DNA of 64,000 nucleotides from Sandaracinus amylolyticus. GTDB taxonomy: Bacteria; Myxococcota_A; Polyangia; Polyangiales; Sandaracinaceae. Below, piece after piece: positions 30,982 through 40,109 of this stretch (its first letter is position 1; each line of letters opens with the position of its first letter). A model generated the notes under the pieces. The model saw only the letters and a program-made list of their open reading frames with translations, was not told the origin of the DNA and made no database searches. Location of the stretch: positions 9,052,001-9,116,000 of the forward strand of contig NZ_CP011125.1 in the NCBI RefSeq assembly GCF_000737325.1. The letters are read 5' to 3'. The translations under genes were made by a program, and so were the position numbers.

Positions 30982-31089
30982 TCTCAGCCCAGCTGGAGTG
31001 CTCGCTGGCGGAGGGGCCGCACGAAAGCGTGCGGGGCACGCGGACGGGAGGGCTCTGCGCCGGCGAGCCGATCTGGACACTCTCTCAGG
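30982..31089 (-). repeat. Dispersed 3'-end repeat element, copy A
   Basis: About 105 bp containing the hairpin CCGCACGAAAGCGTGCGG, the conserved blocks GCACGCGGACGGGAGGG, GGCGAGCCGAT and ACACTCTCTCAG. It ends exactly at the stop codon of the K+ channel gene, so it is that gene's 3' untranslated region. Copy B (36301-36404) is about 80-85% identical by eye and has the same relation to its gene. Copy C (63719-63800) is diverged. The hairpin may act as a terminator. Confidence 0.8.
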
Positions 31090-32155
31090 CCCGAGCGCGC
31101 CCGATCGCGCCGCTCGCGATCCCGTCGCGGAGGCTCTTCATCTCCGCGGTCTCGGCGAGCACGATGAGGGTCGAGCCCGCATCGAGGCGGTGCTCGGGCG
31201 CTGGGTTGTACTCGTAGCGGCCGTCCTCGCTGCGCACCGCGATCACGAGGACCTTCGACTTGCGGCGGATCTCGGTCTGGCGGAGCTCGCACCCGACGAT
31301 CGCCGAGCCCTCCGGGATCGAGACCTCCTCGATGCGGAGGTTCTTCTTGGGATCGCGGAGCATCAAGTCGAGGAATTCCACGACCTTCGGGCGGATCGCC
31401 TCGGACGCGAGGCGCATGCCCCCGATCTGGGTCGGCGAGACCACCGCCTTCGCCCCCGCGCGCATCAGCTTCGCGCGCGCGCTCACCTCGACCGCCTTCG
31501 CGACGATGCGGAGCTTCGGGTTGAGCGCGGCCGCCGTGACCGTGACGAAGAGGTTGTCCTTGTCCTCGTGGAGCGCCGCGACGAGGCCGGCGGCGCGCTC
31601 GATGCCCGCCGCGTTCAGCGTCTCGTCGTCGCTCGCGTCGCCCACGATGTAGAGGAAGCGGTCGGTGCCGAAGCGCTCGGCGAGCTCGAGCAGGCGCACC
31701 TCGTTCGTGTCGATCACGCAGAACGTCTGGTGGGACGAGAGGAACTCCTCGATCACGTGGATGCCCGTCGTGCCCGCGCCGCAGACGATGTAGTGGTCCT
31801 TCAGCTGGTTGAGCTTCGACTGCATGCGGTTCCTCCGCAGTGCGCCCTGGAGATCGCCTTCGACGATCAGCGCGGTGAGCGCCGAGATGAAGTAGAGGAG
31901 CGTGCCCGAGCCGAGCACGATGAGCCCGATGGTCCAGACGCGCGCGTACGCGACGTTGCCGAAGCCGTCGAGCGTCTCGCCGTACCCGACCGTCGAGAGC
32001 GTGATGATCGTGAAGTAGACGCAGTCGCCCCAGCCCCAGCGCTCGTGGCCGATCGCGTGGTAACCGCTGGCGCCGACGATCACGACGACGACGAGCCAGG
32101 CGCTCGCGTAGAGCAGACGGCCTCGGAGCACCGCGCTCTGGTCGGACCCGTTCAA
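31085..32155 (-). CDS. Potassium channel with TrkA (RCK) domain
   Basis: 356 residues. Two membrane spans (about 14-33 and 72-95) flank the selectivity filter TVGYGE (55-60). The cytoplasmic part has a TrkA-N/RCK Rossmann fold (HYIVCGAGTTGIHVIEEF at 121) that binds NAD or ATP. A TrkA-C domain follows (VSIPEGSAIVGCELR, ending near LIVLAE). The start is uncertain: TTG at 32155 or GTG at 32131; neither has a clear RBS. It is divergent from the flippase gene with only 8 bp between possible starts. Confidence 0.9.
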   Translation of the reverse strand: MNGSDQSAVLRGRLLYASAWLVVVVIVGASGYHAIGHERWGWGDCVYFTIITLSTVGYGETLDGFGNVAYARVWTIGLIVLGSGTLLYFISALTALIVEGDLQGALRRNRMQSKLNQLKDHYIVCGAGTTGIHVIEEFLSSHQTFCVIDTNEVRLLELAERFGTDRFLYIVGDASDDETLNAAGIERAAGLVAALHEDKDNLFVTVTAAALNPKLRIVAKAVEVSARAKLMRAGAKAVVSPTQIGGMRLASEAIRPKVVEFLDLMLRDPKKNLRIEEVSIPEGSAIVGCELRQTEIRRKSKVLVIAVRSEDGRYEYNPAPEHRLDAGSTLIVLAETAEMKSLRDGIASGAIGRARA

Positions 32156-32163
32156 GCGAGCGG

Positions 32164-33744
32164 ATGATGCCGCTTGACCCCGATCGCGGGAAGGGGGATG
32201 CAGGCTCGCACGTGGCCGAGAACGAGCACGAGCGCACCGAGCTAGCCGCGAGCGCCGGGCGCGGCGTGCTGTGGACCATGACCGCCAAGGCGGTGTTCAT
32301 CGTGAGCGGCTTCGGCGTGCAGCTCGCGCTGCCGCGGGTGCTCGGCGATCCCGAGCAGTGGGGGCGCTACTCGACCGTCGCGACCATCACCGCGATCGTC
32401 ACGAACACGCTCGTCGCGGCGACGGTGCAGACGGTCAGCAAGCGCACCAGCGACGACGAATCGCGCGCCGATCGCACGCAGCGCGAAGGGCTGCTCGTCG
32501 GGCTCGCGATGGCGGTCGTGCTGGGCGGTGGGTTCGCCGCGGCCGCGCCCTGGCTCGCGTCGGAGTGGCAGCACGACGCGACGCTCGCGCCGCTCCTGAT
32601 GACGTCGTCGATCGTGATCGCGAGCTACGCGATGTACTCGGCGCTGATCGGCGCGATCAACGGGCGGCGTCGCTTCTCGGCGCAGGCGAGCTTCGACATG
32701 GGGTTCGCGATCCTGCGCGCCGCGTGCATCGTGGGCGGCGCCGCGCTCGGCGCGGCCGCGGGCGCGATCGGTGGGTTCGCGAGCGCTGCCGTGATCATCC
32801 TGATCGTCTCGCTGCTCGTGATCGGCGTGGGACGCGGCCCGGCGCGGCCCGACGTGCGGGCGTGGCTCGCGTTCTTCGTGCCGATCGCGATCTACCAGGC
32901 CGCCCTCAACGGCGTGCTCCAGCTCGATCAGCCGCTGCTCCGCGCGAACCTCGCGGCCGCCGCGATCGCGCGCGGCGTGACCAGCGAAGAGGCGAACACG
33001 ATCGCGTCGAGCTGGGCCGGCTTCTATCGCAACGCGCAGACGTTCGCGTTCGTGCCCTACCAGCTCATCCTCGCGGTGACGTTCGTCGTGTTCCCCACGG
33101 TCGCGCGCGCGACGAGCTCCGGCGACGCCGAGGCCACGCGCCGTGCGATCCGCGGCGCGATGCGCTTCTCGCTCGTCGTGCTCCTCGCGATGGCGACGCC
33201 GATCGCCGGCGCGTCCGACGGCGTGATGCGCGTCGCGTACTCCGAGGCGTACCTCGCGGGCGCGCCCGCGCTCGCGCTGCTCTCGCCCGGGCTCGTGCCC
33301 TTCTCGCTCTTCGCGATCGGCGCCGCGATCCTCGCGGGCGCCGGTCACGCGCGCACCACCGCGGGCATCGCGATCGGCGCGCTCGTGCTCGTCGTCGTGC
33401 TCAACACGATCGCGGTGCGCGGCGCGCCCGACGCGGAGAGCGCGATCATCGCCGCCGCCCTCGCGACCAGCGCGGCCTCGGCGCTCGCGCTCGTCGGCGT
33501 GGGCGTGACGATCCAGCGGCGCTTCGGCGCGTTCCTCGCCCCGCTCACCGCGCTCCGCGCGCTGATCGCCGGCGCGTGCGGCTACGGCGTCGCGTACCTC
33601 GTGCCGCACCAGAGCGCGCTCGGTGCGCTCGCCGCGTGCGTGCTCGGCGCGCTCGCGTACGTCGTCGCGCTCGTGCTCGTGCGCGAGATCGGCGGCGAGG
33701 ATCTCGCGCTCGTGAAGCGCGTCGTCGCGCGCCGTCGCGCGTGA
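32164..33744 (+). CDS. Polysaccharide flippase-like membrane protein (MATE/MVF superfamily)
   Basis: 526 residues with about 12-14 hydrophobic segments. The N-terminal region GRGVLWTMTAKAVFIVSGFGVQLALPRVLG and the stretch AQTFAFVPYQLILAVTFVVFPTVARA fit Wzx/MurJ-type lipid-linked oligosaccharide exporters. No glycosyltransferases are nearby, so the substrate is unknown. It converges on moaC with no spacer: the stops abut as TGATCA. Confidence 0.85.
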   Translation: MMPLDPDRGKGDAGSHVAENEHERTELAASAGRGVLWTMTAKAVFIVSGFGVQLALPRVLGDPEQWGRYSTVATITAIVTNTLVAATVQTVSKRTSDDESRADRTQREGLLVGLAMAVVLGGGFAAAAPWLASEWQHDATLAPLLMTSSIVIASYAMYSALIGAINGRRRFSAQASFDMGFAILRAACIVGGAALGAAAGAIGGFASAAVIILIVSLLVIGVGRGPARPDVRAWLAFFVPIAIYQAALNGVLQLDQPLLRANLAAAAIARGVTSEEANTIASSWAGFYRNAQTFAFVPYQLILAVTFVVFPTVARATSSGDAEATRRAIRGAMRFSLVVLLAMATPIAGASDGVMRVAYSEAYLAGAPALALLSPGLVPFSLFAIGAAILAGAGHARTTAGIAIGALVLVVVLNTIAVRGAPDAESAIIAAALATSAASALALVGVGVTIQRRFGAFLAPLTALRALIAGACGYGVAYLVPHQSALGALAACVLGALAYVVALVLVREIGGEDLALVKRVVARRRA

Positions 33745-34224
33745 TCAGCGGACCCAGTCGCCGCTCTTGCCGCCGTGCTTCTCCTCGAGCGCGATCTGCT
33801 CGATCGTCATGCCGCGATCGATCGCCTTGAGCATGTCGTAGAGCGTCAGCGCCGCGATGCTCACCGCGGTCAGCGCCTCCATCTCGACGCCGGTGCGATC
33901 CTTCGCGCGCGCCGTCGCGCGCACGTGCACCACGCGCTCGTCGTGCGCGTCGAGCTCGAAGTGCACCTCGACGCTCGTCAGCGCGATCGCGTGGCACAGC
34001 GGGATCAGCTCGGGCGTGCGCTTGGCCGCCTGGATCCCTGCGATGCGCGCGGTGGCGAGCACGTCGCCCTTCGGAACGTCCCCCGAGACCAGGCGCGCGC
34101 GCGTCTCGGGCTGCATCCGCAGAAGCGCGGACGCGACCGCCGTTCGGGCGGTCGCGTCCTTGGCGCCGACGTCGACCATGCGTGCGCGCCCCTGCTCGTC
34201 GAGATGAGTGAGCTCGTCGCTCAT
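33745..34224 (-). CDS. moaC: Cyclic pyranopterin monophosphate synthase
   Basis: Second step of molybdenum cofactor synthesis: converts the MoaA product to cPMP. 159 residues from the ATG at 34224, with AAGGA 8 nt upstream. [32 protein letters not shown] with the key His, and [26 protein letters not shown] are all conserved. No other moa/moe gene is in the window. The group II intron ends just upstream, so any 5' leader includes intron or exon-2 sequence. Confidence 0.96.
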   Translation of the reverse strand: MSDELTHLDEQGRARMVDVGAKDATARTAVASALLRMQPETRARLVSGDVPKGDVLATARIAGIQAAKRTPELIPLCHAIALTSVEVHFELDAHDERVVHVRATARAKDRTGVEMEALTAVSIAALTLYDMLKAIDRGMTIEQIALEEKHGGKSGDWVR

Positions 34225-34280
34225 TGGTAGATCCTTACCTGCTACCGGCCTGCGCCGGCGGTTGGTCAAGACCCCCGTTC

Positions 34281-34313
34281 AAACCGTGCGTGCGGATTTC
34301 CCGCACACGGCTT
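34281..34313 (-). other. Group II intron domain V
   Basis: A 33-nt hairpin starting AAGCCGTGTGCGG, with a GAAA tetraloop and ending in GCACGGTTT. The catalytic AGC triad is at its 5' base and a 2-nt bulge splits the stem. It begins 25 nt after the maturase stop codon. Confidence 0.88.
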
Positions 34314-34338
34314 ACGGGCAGTCTCTCGAGTCGCTGCA

Positions 34339-35790
34339 TTACGCGACCTCCTGGAAGAAGGCTCGCTCGGGGTACTGCACGGTCCCTCGCAGGCGATGAA
34401 GTCCGAGGCTCCAGAAGTACTCGCGCGTCCACCTGCTCGACTCCCCCGGCTTCAGATGCCGGCCCTTGCGCTCCACGCGCAGGTCCCGCAGCCGACGCCA
34501 GACGTAGCTGTCGAGTTGGTTGAATTTCTTGGCGGCATTTCCGGTGCGGAAGTAGTTGCCCCAGCCCCGCAGCACGGGGTTGAGATCGGCGATCACCTCG
34601 CGGAGATCCGCGTGGCAGCGCCTCCTCGGGGTCAGCTCCTTCACGCGCTGTCTCACCCGCTTCATCGCGCGCGCGGACGGCCAGCGATGCAGGAAATAGA
34701 GGCGTCTGCCTTTCCTCTCCCACAGCGCTCCGCTCATGCGTTTGTGCAGGTGATGACCGAGAAAATCGAAGCCCTGCTTGCCATCGTAGAGCTCGACTCG
34801 CCTCGTCTTGTCCGGATGCAGCTCGAGACCGAGGCGCCCGAGGATGACTCGAATGCGCCTCTCTGCCTCTTCGCACTCGCGCTTCGTCGTGCACATCACG
34901 ACGAAGTCGTCCGCGTAGCGCACCAGCGTCCCGAGCGGGGCGCTCTTACGCATCCACGTCACGTCGAGCACGTGCAGGTAGATGTTCGAGAGCAGCGGAG
35001 AGATGACTCCGCCCTGCGGCGTTCCCGCGATGTTGCGAGTCACGACGCCCCCGTCCATCACGCCCGCTTCGAGCCACTGCCGCACCAGCTTGAGCATCCG
35101 CCGATCCGAGATGCGTCGAGCGACGAGCTTCATCAGCTTGTCGTGATCGATGCTCCCGAAGTAGTCGCGGATGTCGGCGTCGAGCACGTGGTGATGCCCC
35201 TTCGCGCCGAGCTTCCTCAGCGTCTCCAGCGCACCCAGCGCGCCCCGCTTCGGCCGGAAGCCCCACGAGCACGGAAGAAAGTCCGCCTCGAAGATCGGCT
35301 CCAGCACCAGCTTCGCCGCCATCTGGACCACTCGATCCCGGACCGTCGGAATCCCCAGCGGCCGCTTCCTTCCATCTGCCTTCGGGATGTACCGGCGCAG
35401 CACCACCTCGGGCCGGTACGTCTTGCTCCGCAGTGCGTCGCCGAGCTCTTCGAGGAAGCGCTCGACTCCGTACTGCTTCACCTCGGCGATCGTCTGGCCA
35501 TCGACGCCCGCCGCGCCCTTGTTCGCCTCGACTCGCTTCCACGCTTCCCGAAGGACGTCACTCCTCCAGATGTGGTCATGAAGAGCGTGAAAACGTCTTC
35601 CAGGTGCTCGCTTGGCCGCGACCCACAGTCGCCTCTGCAGTTGTCGCACTTCTTCGCGCGGCCTACGGCCGCCGGGGTCGTTAGGTCCGGTCCTGCCGGC
35701 CATTCCCTCGCGCTTACCTGCTTCCTCGACGTGACTGCCCCAGGGACCCTTCCCTCCCGTCGCGTTGTTCTGCACGACGTTCGTCGACAT
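34339..35790 (-). CDS. ltrA: Group II intron reverse transcriptase/maturase
   Basis: 483 residues from the ATG at 35790. RT block 0-1 region (EAWKRVEANKGAAGVDG, RPLGIPTVRDRVVQ), FRPKRGALGALE, AGTPQGGVISPLLSNIYL and the catalytic YADD (292-295) are intact. Domain X/thumb (LNPVLRGWGNYFRTGNAAKKF) follows at about 400. There is no HNH/En zinc domain, so it belongs to an endonuclease-less class. The frame remains open up to 36282, but that part is intron domain I RNA and not protein. Confidence 0.95.
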   Translation of the reverse strand: MSTNVVQNNATGGKGPWGSHVEEAGKREGMAGRTGPNDPGGRRPREEVRQLQRRLWVAAKRAPGRRFHALHDHIWRSDVLREAWKRVEANKGAAGVDGQTIAEVKQYGVERFLEELGDALRSKTYRPEVVLRRYIPKADGRKRPLGIPTVRDRVVQMAAKLVLEPIFEADFLPCSWGFRPKRGALGALETLRKLGAKGHHHVLDADIRDYFGSIDHDKLMKLVARRISDRRMLKLVRQWLEAGVMDGGVVTRNIAGTPQGGVISPLLSNIYLHVLDVTWMRKSAPLGTLVRYADDFVVMCTTKRECEEAERRIRVILGRLGLELHPDKTRRVELYDGKQGFDFLGHHLHKRMSGALWERKGRRLYFLHRWPSARAMKRVRQRVKELTPRRRCHADLREVIADLNPVLRGWGNYFRTGNAAKKFNQLDSYVWRRLRDLRVERKGRHLKPGESSRWTREYFWSLGLHRLRGTVQYPERAFFQEVA

Positions 35791-36300
35791 CGCCGTGGCG
35801 ATGCCGTGCGGTACTACGATCCCCTCGGACTCCCGCTGCGCGGCGGCCGATTTCGCCTTCGGCTTATACGGCGCGCTTCGCCCCGACGAGGGCTGCGCAG
35901 ACGGGCCTCTCGTGTTCCGCGCTTCTCCGTGATCGCGTGCTGCGCCCCATACCCCGCCGAGACTCGATGCGCGCTCCGGAACAGACGCTTCGAGCGTGGC
36001 CTTCGCCGTGAAATGAGCGGCTCGGCTCTCGGATTGTTCATCTGACGAGGCTGCAGGCTTCACTTCATGTTGCGGCCCGCGATCTTGCTCCCCGCTGCAC
36101 AGCTCTCGCTGCCTGACGGGCTTTCGACGCCCCGCTCGGGACGACGGGATCTCTCCCGACGCCTGGGGCCTGCTACTCGGCGCTCCGGCGCCTACCGAGG
36201 CGGGACTCTCACCCGCAGGAGAAGCGCAGCGCGCAGACGTCGGCCCTACGGCTCGACCTTCGTCTGCGTCACGACGCACCATCTCGCGAGCGTAGCGTGC

Positions 36301-36404
36301 CTCAGCTGGAGTGCTCGCCTGCGCAGGGCCCGCACGGAAGCGTGCGGAGCACGCGGACGGGAGGGCCCGGAGCGGGCGAGCCGATGTCGCACTCTCTCAG
36401 CTGG
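36301..36404 (-). repeat. Dispersed 3'-end repeat element, copy B
   Basis: Same order of blocks as copy A: CTCAGCTGGAGTGCTCG, hairpin CCGCACGGAAGCGTGCGG, AGCACGCGGACGGGAGGG, GGGCGAGCCGAT and CACTCTCTCAG ending at the stop of the LuxR-type gene. The only change in the hairpin is in the loop (GAAG for AAAG), so the stem is conserved. The group II intron begins 21 bp beyond the element. Confidence 0.8.
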
Positions 36405-36999
36405 GGCGCGACGCGGAGATCGCGTTGCGCGTCCCGGTCACGCGCGCGAGGAGCTCGACACGGCTGTGCACGCCGAGCTTCGCGAAGATGCGCTTCAGGT
36501 ACGTGTTGACCGTCGCGACCGTGAGGCCCGTGCTCTGCGCGATCTCGCGCGTCGAGTGACCCGAGACGAGCCGCCCGACGACATCGCGCTCGCGCGGCGT
36601 CAGCGGCGTGCTCGCGAGGAGCGCCTGGATGTCGATCTCGCGCGACCCGTTGGACGCGCCGCTCATCATCTTGCGCGAGTACGCGATGCCGCGGGCCAGG
36701 AGGCGCCCACCCCATCGCGCGATGCGCTGCACGTCCTCGTTCCGACCTCCGTCGGCGAACCACAGCTGCAGCGTTCCGATCTCACTCTTTCCGTGTCGCA
36801 GCGGGACTGCGAGCGCTTCGCCTCGATGCTCGGCGCCATTGCTCCCGTTGCCCTCTGCCTCGGCGCCCTCGAGCACCATGCGGTGCGCGGACGCGCCGGC
36901 GAGCTGCGCGACGATCGCCGCAGCTCGGGCAGGGTATGTCGCAGAAGGCTCGATCTCGAACAGCTCCTCTGCGAGCTCCAGATGACGAATCGTGACCAC
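36397..36999 (-). CDS. LuxR-type transcriptional regulator
   Basis: 200 residues from a GTG at 36999, chosen because GGGGGGAGG lies 5 nt upstream. The N-terminal 120 residues resemble a small GAF-like sensor without recognisable ligand residues. The C-terminus is a LuxR helix-turn-helix (TPLTPRERDVVGRLVSGHST, REIAQSTGLTVATVNTYLKR, IFAKLGVHSRVELL). It may be co-transcribed with the large coiled-coil/HEAT gene upstream. Targets are unknown. Confidence 0.88.
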   Translation of the reverse strand: MVTIRHLELAEELFEIEPSATYPARAAAIVAQLAGASAHRMVLEGAEAEGNGSNGAEHRGEALAVPLRHGKSEIGTLQLWFADGGRNEDVQRIARWGGRLLARGIAYSRKMMSGASNGSREIDIQALLASTPLTPRERDVVGRLVSGHSTREIAQSTGLTVATVNTYLKRIFAKLGVHSRVELLARVTGTRNAISASRPS

Positions 37000-37139
37000 G
37001 TACGCCTCCCCCCGGGCACTGGTGCCCACTACGCTCCTTCGGTCCCCCCCGGGACCGTGATGGAGCGTCGCGGAGCCCTCGGCCCGCGACGACCTATCTC
37101 AGCCCCGAGAGGGGTGAGCGTCAAGGGTTGGCGGTCGAT

Positions 37140-37178
37140 TGATCTGGATTTTTTTGCGCTTCGATTGCGCCCAGATCA
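37140..37178 (-). terminator. Inverted repeat spanning the stop of the coiled-coil/HEAT gene
   Basis: Arms TGATCTGG and CCAGATCA (8 bp) enclose an inner GCGC/GCGC stem. The stop codon is in the first arm. The transcribed strand has an A-run rather than a T-run, so termination is uncertain. The remaining gap to the LuxR-type gene (37000-37139) shows nothing else. Confidence 0.35.
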
Positions 37179-40028
37179 GATGTCTTCACCCGGCAGCGTG
37201 GCGAGATCGCTCTCCGGCGCGGTCCCCTCGAGCTCCTCGACGAAGCGTCTCGAGAAGGCGAGCACACCGTCGTCACCCTCGAGGGGCCGCTTGCCGCCGA
37301 CCGCCTCCTCCTGCCAGCGCGCGCGATCGCGCGACTGCAGCGAACGCACTGCGATTCCGGCCACGCGCGGGTCGGCGTCCTTGGTGAGCGCCTCGACCTG
37401 CTTCACGCATCCGTGGTTCGCGAGGTGTGCCAGCGTGAGGACGTAGCGCTCCTCGGGCGCCTTCGGATCGTGGAGCTTCTGGCTGAGGGTACGGAAGCTG
37501 GCGTTCCCGAAGCTGCCGTACACGCGTGCGACCTCGCGCCACACGTCCGTGGTCTCCGACGTCAGCAGGTGGAGCAGCGGGACCACCGCCCGCCGCAGCT
37601 TGAGATGACCGAGCGCGAGCGCGAAGGCCTGACGCGCGAACGTCTTCCGCGAGGTGAGCCCGTCGATGAGGGCGTCACCCGCCTCGTCGCCCAGCTTCGT
37701 CATGCGGGGCACCACCCGGACGACCTCGGCGCGCGGCATCTTGCGCACCGCCTTGCAGATCGCCTCCGCGAGCTCGGGGTCGCCGCGCTCGGCCAGCGCG
37801 ATCGCCGCGACGCGACGGTGCCGCGGGTGCTCGAGCAGCATCACGAGCTCCGGCGTGCCCATCGCCGCGATGCGCGCCGGGTCGAGCGCGCCGCCGGGCA
37901 TGCTGCCCGTCTGCTCGCCGCGCACGTCGCGGATCGCGCGCCACGCCATGTCGTGCGCCTCGGGATCGAGAGCGACCTCGGCGTCCGCCGCCGCCGCGAG
38001 CAGGCGCTCCCAGTTCCCCGCGACGGCTTCGTCGTCGAGCCCGCCGCGATCCGGCAGCGCCAGCGTCCTGCGGAACGCCGCGATCTGCTTGCTCACCAGC
38101 GCCCCCGCGTCGTCGGCGAGGCCCGCGCCGAGCGCGCGATCGCCGAGGCTCGCGGGCAGCGCGAGGCCGTGCTCCACCGCGCGCTCCAGCACGCGCACGA
38201 ACGTCGCGTCGATGGTGTCGCGCGGCACCGAGAGCACGAGCAGCGCGTGGTCCATCTTCTCCGGCGACGCCCAGTCCGCGAGCTCCTCGAGCGCGCGCGC
38301 CGTCTGCGCCGCGGTGTCGAGGCGGCCCTTCTCGTCCTCGGCCGCGAACGGGCTCGCGCCGGCGATCGGCGGCGGCGCCGCGAGCGCGCGCTCGATTGCC
38401 GTGCCCGCGTCGAGCGCCGCGTCGGCGCGCAGCCGCGACACCCGATCGAGCGTGCGCGCCACGTTGAGCTCGCGCGGCCCCGCCACACGCCCCACGCGCA
38501 GGAACTGGTTGCCCTCGCCGAACAGCACGAGCCGCGCCTCGAAGCGCCGGCGCAGCGACTCGAGCATCCGCCGCCCCTCCGCGGCGCGCGGATCGATCGC
38601 GGTGCGCCGCACGAACGGGCGCGCGCCCGTGGGATCGACCAGCGCGAGCACCACCACCGGGCACCCCTCGACCACCACCAGCTGCACCAGCAGGTCGGCC
38701 TCGCCCTCGAGCGCGTCGCTGCGGTCGCCGAGCGCGACGTGCAGCTCGAGACCGTCCGCGAGCAGCGCGACCATCTCCGACCGATCGCCGAGCCCGGGCG
38801 CCGCCGCGACGCCGGTCGACACGCCCGTGACCTCGTCCGCCGCGTCGAGCTCCGCGGTGTCGTCGGCGAGCGGCGCGTCGCTCTGGGGCGCCGCCTGGAT
38901 GTCGTCGTCGTCGACCTCTTCTTCGACGTCGTCGTCGTCGACCAGCTCCTCGACCTCGCTCAGCGAGATGCGCTCCTCGCCCGTGCTCACCATGCCGATG
39001 CTCGGCTCGGTCCCGGGGTGCGTGCGGATCGGCTCGAGCTCGTCGAGCTCCTCGACGTCGTCCTCGACCGACGAGACGTCGCCCTCGGCGATCGGCTCGA
39101 CCACCGGCGCGCGCATCGCGGGCACCATCGACGACGCCGCGAGCCCGAGCCCCAGCGACGGCGGCGGCGGGTGCGACGAGCGGGTGCGCGGACGCTCGGT
39201 CGGCGCCGAGATCGTCACCGGCATCGGCTCGGGCGGCGGGCCCTGGACGATCAGCGCGCGCTCGCGCTCCACGATCGACTCGAGGCGCTGATCGAGCTCC
39301 TGCTCGCGCATCGCGAGATCGCGCCGCGCGCCCTCGAGCTCCTCGGCGCGTCGCGCCAGCTCCGCCTCGCGCCGCGCCAGCTCGGCCTCGCGCCGCGCGT
39401 GCTCCTCGCCGCGCATCGTCAGCTCGTCCTCGCGCCGCGTGACGTCCTCGGCGCGCTCGCGCATCCGCTGCTCGCGGTGCAAGAGCGTGCTCTCGCGCTC
39501 CGCGAGCGCGTCCTCGCGCGCGATGAGATCCTGCTGCGCCGCGCCGATCTCCTTGCGCTTGCCGACGAGCTCTTCTTCTTCGGCCGCGCGCTGCGACGCC
39601 GCGCTCGGTCGCGCGAGGTACTCGCTCAGCGCCGCGATCCCGACCACCACCGTCGCGTCCGCGACGTACGCCGGCACCGCCGCGCTCGCGTCCTCGGCGA
39701 CCGCGGCGAGGAACCGCGCGCGCTCGCGCAGCTGCTCGTGACGCAGCGCCTCGGGCACCACGATCGCGAGCTTCCGCGCCGCGGGATCGTGGAGCACGAA
39801 GGGCACCGCGAGCTCGACGCCGTCGAACCGATGCAGCGCGCCCGCGAGCGCGCGCTCGCGCAGCTGCGGATCGGTCGCGACGTTCACCGCGCGGTGCACC
39901 GTCAACGTGCGCAGCGCGCCGCCAGGCAGCGGCAGGTGCACGCTCTCGACGCGCGTCGCGCCCGCACGGCCCTGGTACGGCGCCTCGCTCGTCGGCTCCG
40001 CCATCGCCTTCGCATCCCACGCGGCCAT
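37176..40028 (-). CDS. Large coiled-coil and HEAT-repeat protein of unknown function
   Basis: 950 residues, no signal peptide. Residues 1-150 form a globular domain (LPLPGGALRTLTVHRAVNVAT). About 155-270 is a long charged coiled coil with heptad-like REEE/RREAELARR repeats. About 275-400 is disordered, Pro-rich then strongly acidic (VDDDDVEEEVDDDD). About 425-560 is a second globular domain. The C-terminal 250 residues contain HEAT-like helix pairs (PELVMLLEHPRHRRVAAIAL, ARQAFALALGHLKLRRAVV, VYGSFGNASFRTLSQKL). The layout suggests a cytoplasmic scaffold. I do not recognise the family. Confidence 0.8.
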   Translation of the reverse strand: MAAWDAKAMAEPTSEAPYQGRAGATRVESVHLPLPGGALRTLTVHRAVNVATDPQLRERALAGALHRFDGVELAVPFVLHDPAARKLAIVVPEALRHEQLRERARFLAAVAEDASAAVPAYVADATVVVGIAALSEYLARPSAASQRAAEEEELVGKRKEIGAAQQDLIAREDALAERESTLLHREQRMRERAEDVTRREDELTMRGEEHARREAELARREAELARRAEELEGARRDLAMREQELDQRLESIVERERALIVQGPPPEPMPVTISAPTERPRTRSSHPPPPSLGLGLAASSMVPAMRAPVVEPIAEGDVSSVEDDVEELDELEPIRTHPGTEPSIGMVSTGEERISLSEVEELVDDDDVEEEVDDDDIQAAPQSDAPLADDTAELDAADEVTGVSTGVAAAPGLGDRSEMVALLADGLELHVALGDRSDALEGEADLLVQLVVVEGCPVVVLALVDPTGARPFVRRTAIDPRAAEGRRMLESLRRRFEARLVLFGEGNQFLRVGRVAGPRELNVARTLDRVSRLRADAALDAGTAIERALAAPPPIAGASPFAAEDEKGRLDTAAQTARALEELADWASPEKMDHALLVLSVPRDTIDATFVRVLERAVEHGLALPASLGDRALGAGLADDAGALVSKQIAAFRRTLALPDRGGLDDEAVAGNWERLLAAAADAEVALDPEAHDMAWRAIRDVRGEQTGSMPGGALDPARIAAMGTPELVMLLEHPRHRRVAAIALAERGDPELAEAICKAVRKMPRAEVVRVVPRMTKLGDEAGDALIDGLTSRKTFARQAFALALGHLKLRRAVVPLLHLLTSETTDVWREVARVYGSFGNASFRTLSQKLHDPKAPEERYVLTLAHLANHGCVKQVEALTKDADPRVAGIAVRSLQSRDRARWQEEAVGGKRPLEGDDGVLAFSRRFVEELEGTAPESDLATLPGEDI

Positions 40029-40095
40029 CGGGTCCCCTCTCGCTTCCGAAGGAATCGGCGGCGTCGATCGGTATCACACCTCGTCTCGCGGGGGC

Positions 40096-40101
40096 TATGC
40101 T
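40096..40101 (+). promoter_or_regulatory. TATGCT -10-like box 8 nt before the ATG at 40110
   Basis: TATGCT followed by 8 nt and ATG. There is no Shine-Dalgarno sequence between the box and the start. The -35 region is weak. A leaderless mRNA is inferred from the same arrangement at other loci here. Confidence 0.5.
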
Positions 40102-40109
40102 GCGCCGCC

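Larger units (their letters stand above)
34255..36279 (-). mobile_element. Group II intron (3' boundary approximate)
   Basis: Minus strand. The 5' end is GTGCG at 36279-36275, matching the GUGYG consensus. Domain I features include GGGTGAGAGTCCCGCC at about 36200. The maturase is in domain IV. Domain V lies at 34313-34281. After domain V I cannot find the usual domain VI ending in AY, so the 3' end between about 34275 and 34225 is open. The intron lies between a LuxR-type gene plus repeat copy B upstream and moaC downstream, and interrupts no gene. Confidence 0.85.

Noticed and set aside
35791-36282. In-frame extension of the maturase to the 5' end of the intron
   Set aside because: This stretch is intron domain I RNA with the GGGTGAGAGTCCC motif and 5' splice site; the translated text has no homology.
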